NCBI GenBank assembly: GCA_015067315.1
Contig: SVMR01000007.1
Span: 1-64,000 of the forward strand
From: Oscillospiraceae bacterium
GTDB lineage: Bacteria > Bacillota > Clostridia > Oscillospirales > Ruminococcaceae
Direction of reading: 5' to 3'
DNA: 64,000 bases
Shown here: positions 39,740 through 49,114 of the stretch, piece after piece
Layout: each line of letters starts with the position of its first letter
How positions within the stretch are numbered: the first letter of the stretch is position 1
Position numbers and translations under genes: made by a program
The notes under the pieces: generated by a model
What the model was told of the DNA's origin: nothing
What the model saw: only the letters and a program-made list of their open reading frames with translations
Databases searched by the model: none

Positions 39740-39979
39740 GTGGATAAACACAAGGAAAATAATTTTCTTATAGAAGCTATTGAAGAATTATATGCAGATA
39801 TCGGGAAAATTTCAGGATACACAAAAGAGGAAGCGGACGCTCTTTGCTTATATATCCTGATGACGCAGGAAATTTTTGACAAATGCTTAAAAACCGCGGC
39901 TGAAACCCGGGATTTTGAAACGGAAGATTATCTTTATAAAACCTTTCCGGATTTTTTAAAAACAGAGAACAGCGGATAA
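39740..39979 (+). CDS. Small acidic protein paired with the XRE regulator (79 aa)
   Basis: A 79-aa, mostly helical acidic protein (EAIEELYADIGKISGY...LKTAAETRDFETEDYLY) with no recognised domain. The start is GTG 39740 with AGGTG 5 nt before; the overlapping ATG at 39738 is in another frame. The stop codon lies inside a repeat module (GCGGATAATATCCGC), so the original C-terminus may have been altered. Divergence from the XRE gene suggests a regulator/effector or regulator/anti-regulator pair. Confidence 0.65.
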   Translation: MDKHKENNFLIEAIEELYADIGKISGYTKEEADALCLYILMTQEIFDKCLKTAAETRDFETEDYLYKTFPDFLKTENSG

Positions 39980-40210
39980 TATCCGCCCCTACATTGATTT
40001 AATAAACCTTTCTGCGTTTTGTTTTTTCAGGGGAAACGGATTGCCACGCCTTCTGCGAAGGCTCGCAATGACAGACCAATGTCATTCTGAGCAAAGCGAA
40101 GAATCCGTTCTCTTTAAAAGGATTCCCGGAGGGCAATAGCCTCCCTTGTTAAAGGGAGCCTTTTTGAATCCACCTCCCTGATAGGGAAGGCAGAAAGCGG
40201 GCGGAAAATA
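39970..40210. repeat. Dispersed palindromic repeat block 15, overlapping the 79-aa gene stop
   Basis: Contains GCGGATAATATCCGCCCCTACATT, the GCCTTCGCAGAAGGC / TGTCATTCTGAG module, CTCCCTTGTTAAAGGGAG and CTCCCTGATAGGGA. The next about 100 bases to 40319 are AT-rich and hold only the leader of the lipoprotein gene. Confidence 0.85.
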
Positions 40211-40319
40211 TGCCGCGAAATAAAAAATAAGAAATTTTTTCTTTTTCAATGCAACAAAACCGGCGAAAAAACGCACTTAATATATGTAAGAATTTTTTTG
40301 CAAAACGGGGGTGCCGTAA

Positions 40320-41411
40320 TTGAAAAAGTTTATTGTTTTTGCCGCTGTGTTTATCCTTCTTTTTGCCGGATGTTCGCAAAAGCCGGAGGAAATTGTTCCG
40401 GAAAATCCCGAACCGGAAGTTTCCGGATCCCTTTCGGAAAAGGAACAGCCTGAGGAAACCCCGACCGAAGTTCCGGAAACGGATTACGTTTGGGAAAACT
40501 TCATTGAAGAAATGGCGAAGCACGGCTATAAAAGGGAGGAAATCGAATCTCTTGCGGATTACGGTTTTACAATGGAAGAAATAACCGCAATGAACTGGGC
40601 GGACGTTGTCCGGGGGCTCGGGATGGTTCAGTACGGTTTTGAGAGGGAAGAAGTTGAATCCGCCCTTGAAATTCTTGAAAGCGGAGCGGCAAAAGATGAC
40701 GAAACCTTTGTTTTAAGCGGCGACAGCACAACCCGTTTTGAACTTATCGAAGAATTTGCCGCAAAGGTAAAAAGAAACGAAAGCGCCTTTGTTCACGGAA
40801 CAATGGCGGGAAATACGCTTTATTTTTATTTTGAACTTTCCTTCGAACCCGGCGGCGCAATAAAATACCGCGAGATTTCGGAATTCCGCGTTTTTAAAAC
40901 GGAATTCACCGAAATTTACGATAACGAAGCTTTTATCAGCTTTGTCAACGAAGAAGGAAAAAATTTTTCTCTCCCGAAAATCGAACTTTGGGCGGGGGAA
41001 CAGCTTAAATATTCCGCAAACATGGACGTTCCCGGAATGCCCGTAACTCTTGATTCGGCAAAGAAAGAGGCAAGAAAAATCATGCTTTCCGCAAACGGTT
41101 ACGCAAGGTTCCCCGGAAACGAAGGCAAGAAATTTTTCTATTCAAACTGCGCGGTTCTTGCGGACGATTATTCCGAATATGCGGACATATATTTTGAAAA
41201 TCTGGAGCCGAAATGCGAAGGTATTTTCGATATTGCGGGAAAACCTTATTACCTTATTTATTTTTATGACGGCGAAAGTTTTGTCGGCGAAGGATATTAT
41301 ATCTGCGCGGAAGGAAGCAACGTTGCCTTCGGCGTGAGCATGGTTGACGGAAGGCTTTTGCCTGTTGAATATTTCCCGAAGGCGAAAACTTCTGTCGGAA
41401 CCGGCAAATAA
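40320..41411 (+). CDS. Lipoprotein of unknown function (363 aa)
   Basis: A 363-aa protein with a lipoprotein signal (VFILLFAGC, Cys about 19) and a Pro/Glu-rich linker to about residue 60. A helical part follows with repeated phrases of the type HGYKREEIESLADYGFTMEEI and QYGFEREEVE, like short helical repeats. A beta-rich domain makes up the C-terminal 200 residues. The start is TTG 40320, 6 nt after GGGGGTG. No known family recognised; probably an envelope protein. Confidence 0.75.
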   Translation: MKKFIVFAAVFILLFAGCSQKPEEIVPENPEPEVSGSLSEKEQPEETPTEVPETDYVWENFIEEMAKHGYKREEIESLADYGFTMEEITAMNWADVVRGLGMVQYGFEREEVESALEILESGAAKDDETFVLSGDSTTRFELIEEFAAKVKRNESAFVHGTMAGNTLYFYFELSFEPGGAIKYREISEFRVFKTEFTEIYDNEAFISFVNEEGKNFSLPKIELWAGEQLKYSANMDVPGMPVTLDSAKKEARKIMLSANGYARFPGNEGKKFFYSNCAVLADDYSEYADIYFENLEPKCEGIFDIAGKPYYLIYFYDGESFVGEGYYICAEGSNVAFGVSMVDGRLLPVEYFPKAKTSVGTGK

Positions 41412-41439
41412 ACCGCATGAGCACGGCAAAAAGCAAAAT

Positions 41440-41472
41440 GAGCACGGAGATTTTTTATCCCGTGCTCAATTT
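41440..41472 (+). terminator. Terminator with GAGCAC arms
   Basis: GAGCACGG, a 12-nt loop, CCGTGCTC, then AATTTTTAT. A third TGAGCAC stands 18 bp upstream. Confidence 0.85.
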
Positions 41473-41596
41473 TTATATTTTCCATTCGGAAGAATTTAAA
41501 AAAATTTTATTTTCCGCGCAACCGAAACGCGGTATAATCTGTCTTAGCGGATGAAAGGTCCTTTCGAAAAAACAAAAAAAGGAGGGAAACGGAATT

Positions 41597-42154
41597 TTGG
41601 AAGAAGAAAGAATAACTGCTTTGCTTTTTGAACGCAGCGAGGAAGCGCTTTCCGCTCTTTCGGAAAAATACGGAAGAATCTGTGAAAACGTTGCAAAAAA
41701 CATCCTTAAAAACAACGAGGAAGCAGAAGAAACCGTAAGTTCGGCGCTTCTTGCCGTTTGGAATTCCGTTCCGCCAAAAAGACCGGAACATATCGGAGCT
41801 TATTTCATAAAAACCGCAAGAAATCTTGCTCTTAACAGGCTTGAATTTCTTTCGGCGGAAAAACGCGGAAGCGGAAACGCCGAAGTTGCTCTTTCGGAAC
41901 TGGAAGAATGTATTCCTTCCGGAACGTCGGTTGAACAGAAAATTGACGAAAGCGTTTTTAAAACCGCCGTTGAGGATTTTCTTCGGAACCAGCCGAAAGA
42001 AAAACGGAATATATTCATTCTCCGTTATTGGTATATGTATTCCGTATCCGAAATTTCGGAAAAATACGGAATCGGCGAAAGCAAGGTAAAATCCGTTCTT
42101 TTCCGGATGAGGAACGAACTCCGAAAAAAACTAAAAAAGGAGGATTTTATATGA
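41597..42154 (+). CDS. ECF-type RNA polymerase sigma factor
   Basis: A 185-aa sigma-70 family protein. Region 2 spans about residues 15-80 (SEKYGRICENVAKNIL, EEAEETVSSALLAVW, TARNLALNRLE). Region 4 covers about 125-180 with a helix-turn-helix (SVSEISEKYGIGESKVKSVLFRMRNELRKKL). The start is TTG 41597 behind AGGAGG at 11 nt. The stop overlaps the start of the membrane partner (ATGA), the classic sigma/anti-sigma arrangement. Confidence 0.9.
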   Translation: MEEERITALLFERSEEALSALSEKYGRICENVAKNILKNNEEAEETVSSALLAVWNSVPPKRPEHIGAYFIKTARNLALNRLEFLSAEKRGSGNAEVALSELEECIPSGTSVEQKIDESVFKTAVEDFLRNQPKEKRNIFILRYWYMYSVSEISEKYGIGESKVKSVLFRMRNELRKKLKKEDFI

Positions 42155-42954
42155 CAAAAAACGCTCTTGAAATGATAAACGACATTGATGACGAAATGCT
42201 TCTTTCCGCACTTGAAAAACCCGCGGAAAAGAAAACCGTTTTAAGATTCGGAAAACTCCGCTGGACAGCGGTTGCCGCCGTAATCGCGCTTTTGGTTTCC
42301 GTTCCGGTTGTTGCGGAAGTTTTCGGATTCAGCGTTGCTTTCCATGAAAACGATAAAAAGCTTGAAGTGAGCACAAACGCGGTTTTTGCCGCCGAAGAAT
42401 TTTCCGAAGAGGTAAGAGCTGTAAAAGGTCAGGAATATTTTGTTATGCAGAATATGGAGGAAGCCGAAAATTTCATCGGAATCAACATGCCCGACAACGC
42501 GGTTCTTGATAAAGCGTATCCTTACTACGTTCAGATGGACTTTTTCTCCGAAGGAAATCCGCAGAGAGTTCACTGTAACGTCTTCGTCGGTGAAAATGAA
42601 GGAAATCTTCTTACCGCAACCGCAGAAGCATGGTATGTTTTTGAGGACTATGAAACCAACGGATTCGGACCGGACGACGTTACTGTATCTGTAAAATACA
42701 AAGCAGTCTGTGACCGGAATCCCTCTTCCGGAACTGCCGGATACGGCTTCAATCTTGACAATATTACCCCCGAAATCGAAAAATATATAACTCCCTCCGG
42801 AAGGGAATGTGAAATTGCGCTGTACGAGGGTTACGGATTCGACGCAAAAGGCGTTGCCGTTGTTGACAGGATCCTTGTTATTGTTGAAGTTTCCGGAAGC
42901 GAAAAAGAAGCGGTTTTTGAAACCGTTAAAGCGATTCTTGACGCATACAATTAA
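42151..42954 (+). CDS. Membrane protein partner of the sigma factor (probable anti-sigma)
   Basis: A 267-aa protein: a cytoplasmic N-terminus of about 37 residues (MINDIDDEMLLSALEKP), one span (about 38-57), and an extracellular domain of about 200 residues with mixed strands. The size and overlap with the ECF gene indicate a transmembrane anti-sigma factor sensing an extracellular signal. The extracellular part resembles DUF4367-like domains in style only. AAGGAGG lies 7 nt before the ATG. The signal is unknown. Confidence 0.78.
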   Translation: MTKNALEMINDIDDEMLLSALEKPAEKKTVLRFGKLRWTAVAAVIALLVSVPVVAEVFGFSVAFHENDKKLEVSTNAVFAAEEFSEEVRAVKGQEYFVMQNMEEAENFIGINMPDNAVLDKAYPYYVQMDFFSEGNPQRVHCNVFVGENEGNLLTATAEAWYVFEDYETNGFGPDDVTVSVKYKAVCDRNPSSGTAGYGFNLDNITPEIEKYITPSGRECEIALYEGYGFDAKGVAVVDRILVIVEVSGSEKEAVFETVKAILDAYN

Positions 42955-42971
42955 AAAATTCTCTTGTGCCG

Positions 42972-43007
42972 AAACCGACCTATGGTTACTATCATGGGTC
43001 GGTTTTT
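42972..43007 (+). terminator. Rho-independent terminator
   Basis: AAACCGACC, a 16-nt loop, GGTCGGTTT and a T-run after the anti-sigma gene. Confidence 0.85.
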
Positions 43008-43029
43008 TTGTGTTATACGGAGCCATCGG

Positions 43030-43095
43030 CGTGACTGGGAGGGTGTTTTCCCTCTAAACCCCTGCGGGGCGCCTCTCCCGGAGGGAGAGGCAGGA
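43030..43095. repeat. Short dispersed repeat copy
   Basis: GTGACTGGGAGGG and CCTCTCCCGGAGGGAGAGG, related to the CCTCCCC/GGGGAGG module. Confidence 0.65.
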
Positions 43096-43103
43096 TATGA
43101 TAT

Positions 43104-43141
43104 ATACAAAAACAGTCCCGACAGACGAGATGCCGGGACTG
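43104..43141 (-). terminator. Terminator of malQ
   Basis: On the minus strand CAGTCCCG pairs with CGGGACTG across a 13-nt loop and is followed by TTTTTGTAT. Confidence 0.85.
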
Positions 43142-43180
43142 CAACTGTTTTATGGCTACCCGCTTTTACGGGCGCTTTTT

Positions 43181-44650
43181 TTATATTCTGCCGAAGCGGG
43201 TTGTTATTTCGAGGATATATTTTCCGAGTTTTTCGGAAGCGAAACCGGGTTTTGCGCGCCAGGTCCAGTTTTTATCCGAAAGGGTTCCCGGAAGATTCAT
43301 TCTTGCCTCTTCGCCCAGTTCAAGGTAATCCTGCATCAGAATTACGCAAAGGCGGCTGTTTGAAGCCATACAGCCGCGGATAAGACCTTTTGCAAGACCT
43401 TCCTCTTCGGTGAGCCCGAGATATTTTTTTCCTTCCTCAAGGTCTCTTTCCGCAACGTCGGACAGCCATTGCACAAGGGTCGGGTTATCGTGAGTTCCGG
43501 AATAAACGACGGAATTTTCCGGATATGTATGGGGAAGATAGTTTCCCGCTTCGCGGGAATCGAAGGCGAACTGCATTATCTTCATTCCAGGATAGCCGGA
43601 ATCTTCCTGGAGTTTTCTTACTTCCGGAGTTACAAAGCCGAGATCTTCGGCGATAAAATCCACGTCCGGAATTGATTTTACTGCGTTAATGAAATCCATT
43701 CCCGGACCTTTTTCCCAACGTCCGTTCATTGCGGTTTTTTCGCCGGCGGGAATTGACCAATAGCTTTCAAATCCGCGGAAATGGTCGATGCGGATTATAT
43801 CATACATATGTTTTGCGGCGCCGAGGCGGCGTTTCCACCAGGCAAAACCGTTTTTCTTCATCTTATCCCAATCATAGATCGGGTTTCCCCAAAGCTGACC
43901 GTCTGCGCTGAAGGAATCCGGCGGGCAGCCCGCAACTCTTTTCGGATTGAGATTTTCGTCAAGAAGAAATTCGCCCGGTTCCGCCCAGACGTCAGCGGAA
44001 TCAAGGGGAACATAAATCGGAATATCGCCGACGATTTTTATTCCGTTTTCGTTCGCGTATCCCCGGAGTTTTTCCCATTGGGAGAAAAATTCAAACTGGA
44101 GAAAATATTTGAACGCAATATCTTCTTTTAATTCTTCGCGTTTTTCCCCGAGGGATTTTTCATCCCGAAGGCGGAGTTCTTCCGGCCATTCGGTCCAGGG
44201 TTTTCCCCCGAAGGAATCCTTTATTGCGGTGAAAAGCGCATATTCCGAAAGCCAGCCTTCGTTTTCGGAAACGAATTTATTGTATTTTTCGTCCGGAACA
44301 AAGCGGTTGAAGGCAAGGCGGAGCACTTTTGTTCTGTTTTCATAAAGCACGCCGAAATCGACTTTTTCCTCATTGTTTCCCCAGAAAAAAGATTCGGTCT
44401 CCTTTTTTTCAAGAAGACCGTTATCCATCAAGGTTTCCAGATCGATGAGATAGTGGTTTCCGGCAAAGGCAGAGCAGGATTGGTAAGGTGAATCTCCGTA
44501 ACCGGTTGGCGAAAGGGGCAGGATCTGCCAGACTTTCTGGCCGGCTTTTTTAAGGAAATCCACAAATTCATAGGCATTTTTTCCCATTGTTCCGATTCCG
44601 AAGGGACCGGGAAGAGAGGAAATATGCATCAAGATTCCGCTTTCTCTCAT
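43181..44650 (-). CDS. malQ: 4-alpha-glucanotransferase (amylomaltase)
   Basis: A 489-aa GH77 enzyme that rearranges alpha-1,4-glucans in maltodextrin and glycogen use. Opening SGILMHISSLPGPFGIGT and GDSPYQSCSAFAGN are signatures. The nucleophile aspartate is in IRIDHFRGF, the acid/base in IAEDLG and the third acid in GTHDNPT. It is 32 bp downstream of the LacI-type regulator gene on the same strand and close to a maltodextrin-type ABC transporter, so it completes a sugar-use locus. Confidence 0.97.
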   Translation of the reverse strand: MRESGILMHISSLPGPFGIGTMGKNAYEFVDFLKKAGQKVWQILPLSPTGYGDSPYQSCSAFAGNHYLIDLETLMDNGLLEKKETESFFWGNNEEKVDFGVLYENRTKVLRLAFNRFVPDEKYNKFVSENEGWLSEYALFTAIKDSFGGKPWTEWPEELRLRDEKSLGEKREELKEDIAFKYFLQFEFFSQWEKLRGYANENGIKIVGDIPIYVPLDSADVWAEPGEFLLDENLNPKRVAGCPPDSFSADGQLWGNPIYDWDKMKKNGFAWWKRRLGAAKHMYDIIRIDHFRGFESYWSIPAGEKTAMNGRWEKGPGMDFINAVKSIPDVDFIAEDLGFVTPEVRKLQEDSGYPGMKIMQFAFDSREAGNYLPHTYPENSVVYSGTHDNPTLVQWLSDVAERDLEEGKKYLGLTEEEGLAKGLIRGCMASNSRLCVILMQDYLELGEEARMNLPGTLSDKNWTWRAKPGFASEKLGKYILEITTRFGRI

Positions 44651-44682
44651 TTTGGAAAAGCTCCTTATATTGAATTTATTTT

Positions 44683-45699
44683 TTATTCTTCGGCTTGGAT
44701 TTTTGCTGTGCTTTCCCTTTGGTGAACGGCAAAGGGAATCATTTCGTGTTTTGTGCTTCCGTTTTTTTCGATGCAGTCCAAAAGGATTTCGACGCTTCTT
44801 TTTGCCATTTTTCTTACGGACTGTTCAACGGTGCTGAGTTTCGGAACAAGGAAGGAACCGAGAACAAGACCGTCGAAGCCGAAAACCGAAACGTCTTCCG
44901 GAACTCTTAATCCGTTATCTTTAAGGGCGCGTATTGCGCCGATTGCCATAACGTCCGCAACGGCAAAAATCGCAGTGAAATTCCGCTTGTTTTTAAGAAG
45001 GCGGCAGGTTGCGTCATAACCGTCCTGATAGGAAAAGCGGACGCCGCAATAATCCGTTTTTTCCTCAAAAACAATACCGTGCTCTTTGCAGGATTCGAGG
45101 CAGCCTTCGTAACGAAGGCGTCCGGTATCGGAATTTTCCTTATCGCCGCCGACAACGGCAATTCTTCTGTGACCCAAAGCTATAAGGGTATCCATTGCGG
45201 CTTTTGCGGCTTTCCGGTCGTCGGTTGAAACGCTTGAAAGATTTTCGAACGGAAGTTCCGAAGCATCGCTTGATACAAGGACGCAGGGAATTTCGATTTT
45301 ATCAAAATCGGAAAGAAAATGTCCGGTGTTTCCGCCAAGGACAAGGATTCCCTGGGGTTTTTTCTCCCTGCAAAGGCGTACCGCCCGAAGAACCTCGTTG
45401 TCGTCTTCGTCGATATAATCCACCAGAAGGGGATATTCCGTTTTTGCGATTTCGCTTTGGATATATTCCACAAGGGAACCGAACATTTCGTTGGAGGTGC
45501 CTTTTACTACAACAATAATCGAATCGGAACGCTGCTGTTTAAGGTTTTTTGCGTTGTCGTTGACTTCAAAACCGCTTTCTTCGATTGCCCGAAGAATTTT
45601 TGCCCTTGCCTTGCGGCTTACGTTCGGGCGGTTATTGAGAACCCTTGAAACGGTCGCAACGCCGTAACCGGTGAGTTCCGCAAGATCCTTTATTGTCAT
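44683..45699 (-). CDS. LacI-family transcriptional regulator of the maltodextrin locus
   Basis: A 338-aa protein. It has the LacI helix-turn-helix and hinge at residues 1-50 (MTIKDLAELTGYGVATVSRVLNNRPNVS is split here as TIKDLAELTG and VATVSRVLNN). A periplasmic-binding-type effector domain follows (GYDATCRLL, VFGFDG, STVEQSVRKMA). It lies between malQ and the permeases. A GGAAACG-N9-CGTTTCC operator sits on the binding-protein promoter. It is likely the local sugar-responsive repressor. Confidence 0.93.
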   Translation of the reverse strand: MTIKDLAELTGYGVATVSRVLNNRPNVSRKARAKILRAIEESGFEVNDNAKNLKQQRSDSIIVVVKGTSNEMFGSLVEYIQSEIAKTEYPLLVDYIDEDDNEVLRAVRLCREKKPQGILVLGGNTGHFLSDFDKIEIPCVLVSSDASELPFENLSSVSTDDRKAAKAAMDTLIALGHRRIAVVGGDKENSDTGRLRYEGCLESCKEHGIVFEEKTDYCGVRFSYQDGYDATCRLLKNKRNFTAIFAVADVMAIGAIRALKDNGLRVPEDVSVFGFDGLVLGSFLVPKLSTVEQSVRKMAKRSVEILLDCIEKNGSTKHEMIPFAVHQRESTAKIQAEE

Positions 45700-45742
45700 T
45701 TTTCCGGCACCCCCTTTCGATTGTTTTTTTGGTTAAAAGTTA

Positions 45743-46597
45743 TCAGCCTTTTACTGCGCCGGCAGCAACACCTTTAATGATGTGTTTCTGGCAGGTGAGA
45801 TAGAAGATGATTACGGGGACGATGCTCAGGAGGATAAGCGCCATTGTTGCGCCGAGGTCAACGGTTCCGTAGCTTCCTTTGAGGTACTGGATATGGATCG
45901 GGATGGTTCTGTATTCGGTTCTGTCGAGAACGAGATAGGGAAGAAGATAGTCGTTCCAGATCCACATGATTTCGAGGATCGCAACGGAAATTATGGTGGG
46001 TTTCATCATCGGGAGAACAACGCTGAAATAGGTGCGGAAGGGGTTGCAGCCGTCGATTGCCGCGGCTTCTTCGATATCAAGCGGAATTCCTTTGATAAAA
46101 CCGACGAACATGAATACCGCAAGACCCGCTCCGAAACCGAGATAGATTACAGGAATTGTCCAGGGGGTGTTGAGTTTTAAGGTATCTGCGGTTTTGGAAA
46201 GGGTGAACATTACCATCTGGAAAGGAACTACCATGGAGAATACGCAGGCATAATATACGATTCTGCAAACGAGGGAATCAACACGGGAGATATACCATGC
46301 GGCCATGGAAGTGAAGAGAAGGATAAGTGCCGTTCCGAGAAGGGTGATTACGATTGAATAGAGGACGGATTTTGCGAAAGGATATCCGCCGAAGGTCATA
46401 CCGGTTATGAAGTTGTCAAATTCCGCAAAGCTTTCGGCTGTGGGAAGCTTGAAAGTTTCGGTTTTTACGAAGGTGTTCTTCTTGAAGGAGTTTACAACTA
46501 CCATTGCAACGGGGAAAACATAGAAAATTGAAAGAAGAACAAAAAGAACTGTTGTAAGATTTTTTCCTAATTTTTCTTTCTGGAAAGCGCCTTTCAT
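45743..46597 (-). CDS. Sugar ABC transporter permease, MalG type
   Basis: A 284-aa permease with six spans, of the carbohydrate uptake CUT1 class. The cytoplasmic coupling motif is EEAAAIDGCNPFRTYFSVVLP (EAAxxDG, about residues 185-205 in two parts). The N-terminal KLGKNLTTVLF and a C-terminal GVAAGAVKG are typical of MalG-like subunits. The start touches the stop of the MalF-like gene (TAATG). Confidence 0.94.
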   Translation of the reverse strand: MKGAFQKEKLGKNLTTVLFVLLSIFYVFPVAMVVVNSFKKNTFVKTETFKLPTAESFAEFDNFITGMTFGGYPFAKSVLYSIVITLLGTALILLFTSMAAWYISRVDSLVCRIVYYACVFSMVVPFQMVMFTLSKTADTLKLNTPWTIPVIYLGFGAGLAVFMFVGFIKGIPLDIEEAAAIDGCNPFRTYFSVVLPMMKPTIISVAILEIMWIWNDYLLPYLVLDRTEYRTIPIHIQYLKGSYGTVDLGATMALILLSIVPVIIFYLTCQKHIIKGVAAGAVKG

Positions 46598-47511
46598 TAC
46601 TGCTGTACCTCCTTTTTACGGGTTGCGGAAAGCTGGGCGATTGCCAGGGTTGCAACAAGAATAAAGAACAGAACCGCTTTTGCCTGGGCAACGCCGCGGG
46701 ATGCTGTATTCTGTCCGTAGAAAGTGTTGTAAATGTTGAGTGCAAGCATTTCGGTTGTGCGGACCGCGGAACCGTCCGGATTGATTTCGAAGGGATAACC
46801 GCCGGTGAGGGCAAGGTTCTGGTCGAAGAGCTTGAATCCGTTGGTGAGGGAAAGGAAGGTGCAGATTGTGATGGAGGGCATTACGTTCGGGATGGTGACT
46901 TTGAAAAGAGTCTGCCAACCGTTTGCGCCGTCGATTTTTGCAGCTTCAAGCATATCTTCCGGAACAGCCTGAAGACCCGCTATGTAGATGATCATCATAT
47001 AACCGATCTGCTGCCAGCAGGTGAGGATTATAAGTCCCCAGAATCCCCAGCTTTTATCCATGAGAATGGAAGTCTGGTAATAACCGAGGAAGCCGTCAAA
47101 AATCATGCTCCAGATATAACCGAGAACGATACCGCCGATGAGGTTCGGCATGAAGAAAACGGTTCTGAAAATATTTGCGCCTCTTATTTTCTGGGTGAGA
47201 GCATAGGCAACCGCAAACGCAAACACGTTAATAAGAACAAGGGATACAACCGCAAAAAGGGCGGTGAATCCGAAGGAATACATAAAGCTCTGGTCTGCAA
47301 GGGCTTTTTCATAGTTGGAGATTCCGACCCATTCCCAGTTGCTTGTGGTCTTGAACTTGCAGAAAGAAAGGAAAAGACCATGGAAGAAGGGCCATACAAA
47401 TCCGATTAAGAATGCCGCGACGACCGGCATAAGGAAAAGAGGGGACCAGCGCTGGATCGGTCTGCGTATCATATCGCTGTTGACCGCGGCGCTGTCGTGA
47501 CTGCGTTTCAT
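46597..47511 (-). CDS. Sugar ABC transporter permease, MalF type
   Basis: A 304-aa permease with six spans. The coupling motif is MLEAAKIDGANGWQTLFKVTIP (EAAxxDG, centred near residue 205). N-terminal residues before the first span are polar and basic. ATG 47511 has AGGAG 10 nt upstream; the longer frame has no start signal. It forms the channel with the MalG-like subunit and depends on the MsmX-type ATPase encoded 2.2 kb away. Confidence 0.93.
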   Translation of the reverse strand: MKRSHDSAAVNSDMIRRPIQRWSPLFLMPVVAAFLIGFVWPFFHGLFLSFCKFKTTSNWEWVGISNYEKALADQSFMYSFGFTALFAVVSLVLINVFAFAVAYALTQKIRGANIFRTVFFMPNLIGGIVLGYIWSMIFDGFLGYYQTSILMDKSWGFWGLIILTCWQQIGYMMIIYIAGLQAVPEDMLEAAKIDGANGWQTLFKVTIPNVMPSITICTFLSLTNGFKLFDQNLALTGGYPFEINPDGSAVRTTEMLALNIYNTFYGQNTASRGVAQAKAVLFFILVATLAIAQLSATRKKEVQQ

Positions 47512-47592
47512 AATTGCTTCAACTCCTGCCAATTGAATTATAAAAAAGATTCACCGAAAAAGCTTCGCGCGGCCTTTTCGATGATATATTAA

Positions 47593-47624
47593 AAAAACGG
47601 AGCGAGCTTTATGGCTCGCTCCGT
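47593..47624 (-). terminator. Attenuating terminator between binding protein and permeases
   Basis: ACGGAGCGAGC pairs with GCTCGCTCCGT, and TTTTTTTAAT follows on the minus strand. Partial termination here would give more binding protein than permease. Confidence 0.88.
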
Positions 47625-47670
47625 TTTGTCAAAGCGAAACTGCTTTGTTTGTTTTTTAAGAATTCAGATA

Positions 47671-49008
47671 TCAGCCGTTTGCAAGAGCATACTGAACTGC
47701 CCAACCGTCGATGAATGCGGTTACAACAGTTGCCCAGTTTGCATCGGTAGGATCTGCGTTGTATGCGTTGATTGCTGCAACAGCGGTTGCACGGTAATCG
47801 TCAACGTTGGGCTGATAGTTGGTTACCCAAGCGAAGTTATAGCAGCCGTCTGCAAGATATGCGTTAGCCTGTGCAAGGAATCTGTTGGTGGATTCTGCAG
47901 CAGATTTATAAGGCATTACGCCGAAGGTGGTAACAGCCATTTCGGAAGCTTCGGGATCGGTTACGAGCCATACGAGGAAGTCCATGGTTGCCTGGATGTC
48001 TTCTTCGGAAGCAGTTCCGTTGATTGCCCAGTAGTTTTCGGTACCGCAGTTAAGACCTGCTTTTTCTTCGCCTTCAATGCCGCTGTAATAAGGGATCATG
48101 TAAAGATCTTCAGCGTTCATGCCTTTGTCGAGAAGACCCTGGTATTCCCAGTTGCCGTTGCAGTAGAATGCTGCTTTGCCTTCTGCAAATTCAGCTGCTG
48201 CATCGAAACCGCCGTTTGCAAGTTCTTTACGATCGGTGGTGGAGTTTTCGAGCATGAGATCGAAGAGGTTGCGGAAGTTATCCATGTATGCGCCGGTAAG
48301 GGTTGCAGGACCGTATGCGCCGTTGCCCCATGCTTCGGGATCGTCACGGTATTCGTGAACATATTCGAGGTTGATGAGGTGGCCGGTGAATCTCCAAGAG
48401 GAAGAACCGTCCATACCTGCGGAAGTGAATGCGCTGAAACCAAGGGTATCTTTGTTTGCGGTGATGTCTTCAACAACAGCTTTGAGGGTTTCGAAGTTGG
48501 TGATTTCGGAAACGTCGTGGCCTGCTTCATTAAGAAGAGCGTTGTTTACGATGATGCCGTAGCATTCATAGCAGTAACCGATGGAAACAAGTTTGCCGTC
48601 TTCGTCATATACGTTGTATGCGTCGGTGGAAAGTTCTGCTTCGATTGCGGTGCCGGTAAGATCAAGGCAATATTCGCCCCAGGTGGGAACACCGTTGGGA
48701 GATACTACAAAGATGGTAGGAGCGTTGCTCTTATCCATTTCTGCGGTAAGGGTTTCGCTGTAGGTACCGGATGCTGCGGTTTCTACTTTTACTTCTACGC
48801 CGGTTTTGCTGGTGTAGAGTTCTGCGATTGCTTTGAGAGCTTCATCAGATTCGGGTTTGAAGTTGAGCCAATAAACGGAACCGGTTGCTGCGGTTTCGCC
48901 TTCGCCTTCGCCTTCGTTGCCGGGTTCATTGGGAGTTTCTTCCTGTCCGCATGCTGCGAAGGAGAGAACCATTGCGAGAGCCATGAGAATAGCAAAAAGC
49001 TTTTTCAT
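47671..49008 (-). CDS. Sugar-binding lipoprotein of the ABC transporter
   Basis: A 445-aa family 1 solute-binding protein. Lipoprotein signal (VLSFAAC, Cys about 20), a Gly/Glu linker, then the fold with SVYWLNFKPESDEALKAIAELY and the central phrase FVVSPNG. The C-terminal part carries many aromatic residues (CYNFAWVTNYQP) suited to sugar stacking. Next to malQ, the likely ligands are maltose or maltodextrins. AGGAGG precedes the ATG. It is the first gene of the operon and has a LacI-type operator. Confidence 0.93.
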   Translation of the reverse strand: MKKLFAILMALAMVLSFAACGQEETPNEPGNEGEGEGETAATGSVYWLNFKPESDEALKAIAELYTSKTGVEVKVETAASGTYSETLTAEMDKSNAPTIFVVSPNGVPTWGEYCLDLTGTAIEAELSTDAYNVYDEDGKLVSIGYCYECYGIIVNNALLNEAGHDVSEITNFETLKAVVEDITANKDTLGFSAFTSAGMDGSSSWRFTGHLINLEYVHEYRDDPEAWGNGAYGPATLTGAYMDNFRNLFDLMLENSTTDRKELANGGFDAAAEFAEGKAAFYCNGNWEYQGLLDKGMNAEDLYMIPYYSGIEGEEKAGLNCGTENYWAINGTASEEDIQATMDFLVWLVTDPEASEMAVTTFGVMPYKSAAESTNRFLAQANAYLADGCYNFAWVTNYQPNVDDYRATAVAAINAYNADPTDANWATVVTAFIDGWAVQYALANG

Positions 49009-49053
49009 TTAGTTTTCCTCCTAAATTATCTTTCGGGTTTTTCCCATTTTTTT

Positions 49054-49114
49054 GGAAACGATTTCATGCCGTTTCCACGGTTAATAATATACTCTTTTAA
49101 TAAGGTATTTTCAA
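49054..49114 (-). promoter_or_regulatory. Promoter and LacI/CcpA-type operator of the sugar transporter operon
   Basis: On the minus strand TTGAAA (49114-49109) and TATATT (49091-49086) are 17 bp apart. GGAAACG-N9-CGTTTCC lies immediately downstream (49054-49076). Its ATGAAATCGTTTCCA half also satisfies the cre consensus, so both the local LacI regulator and CcpA could act here. Confidence 0.75.
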
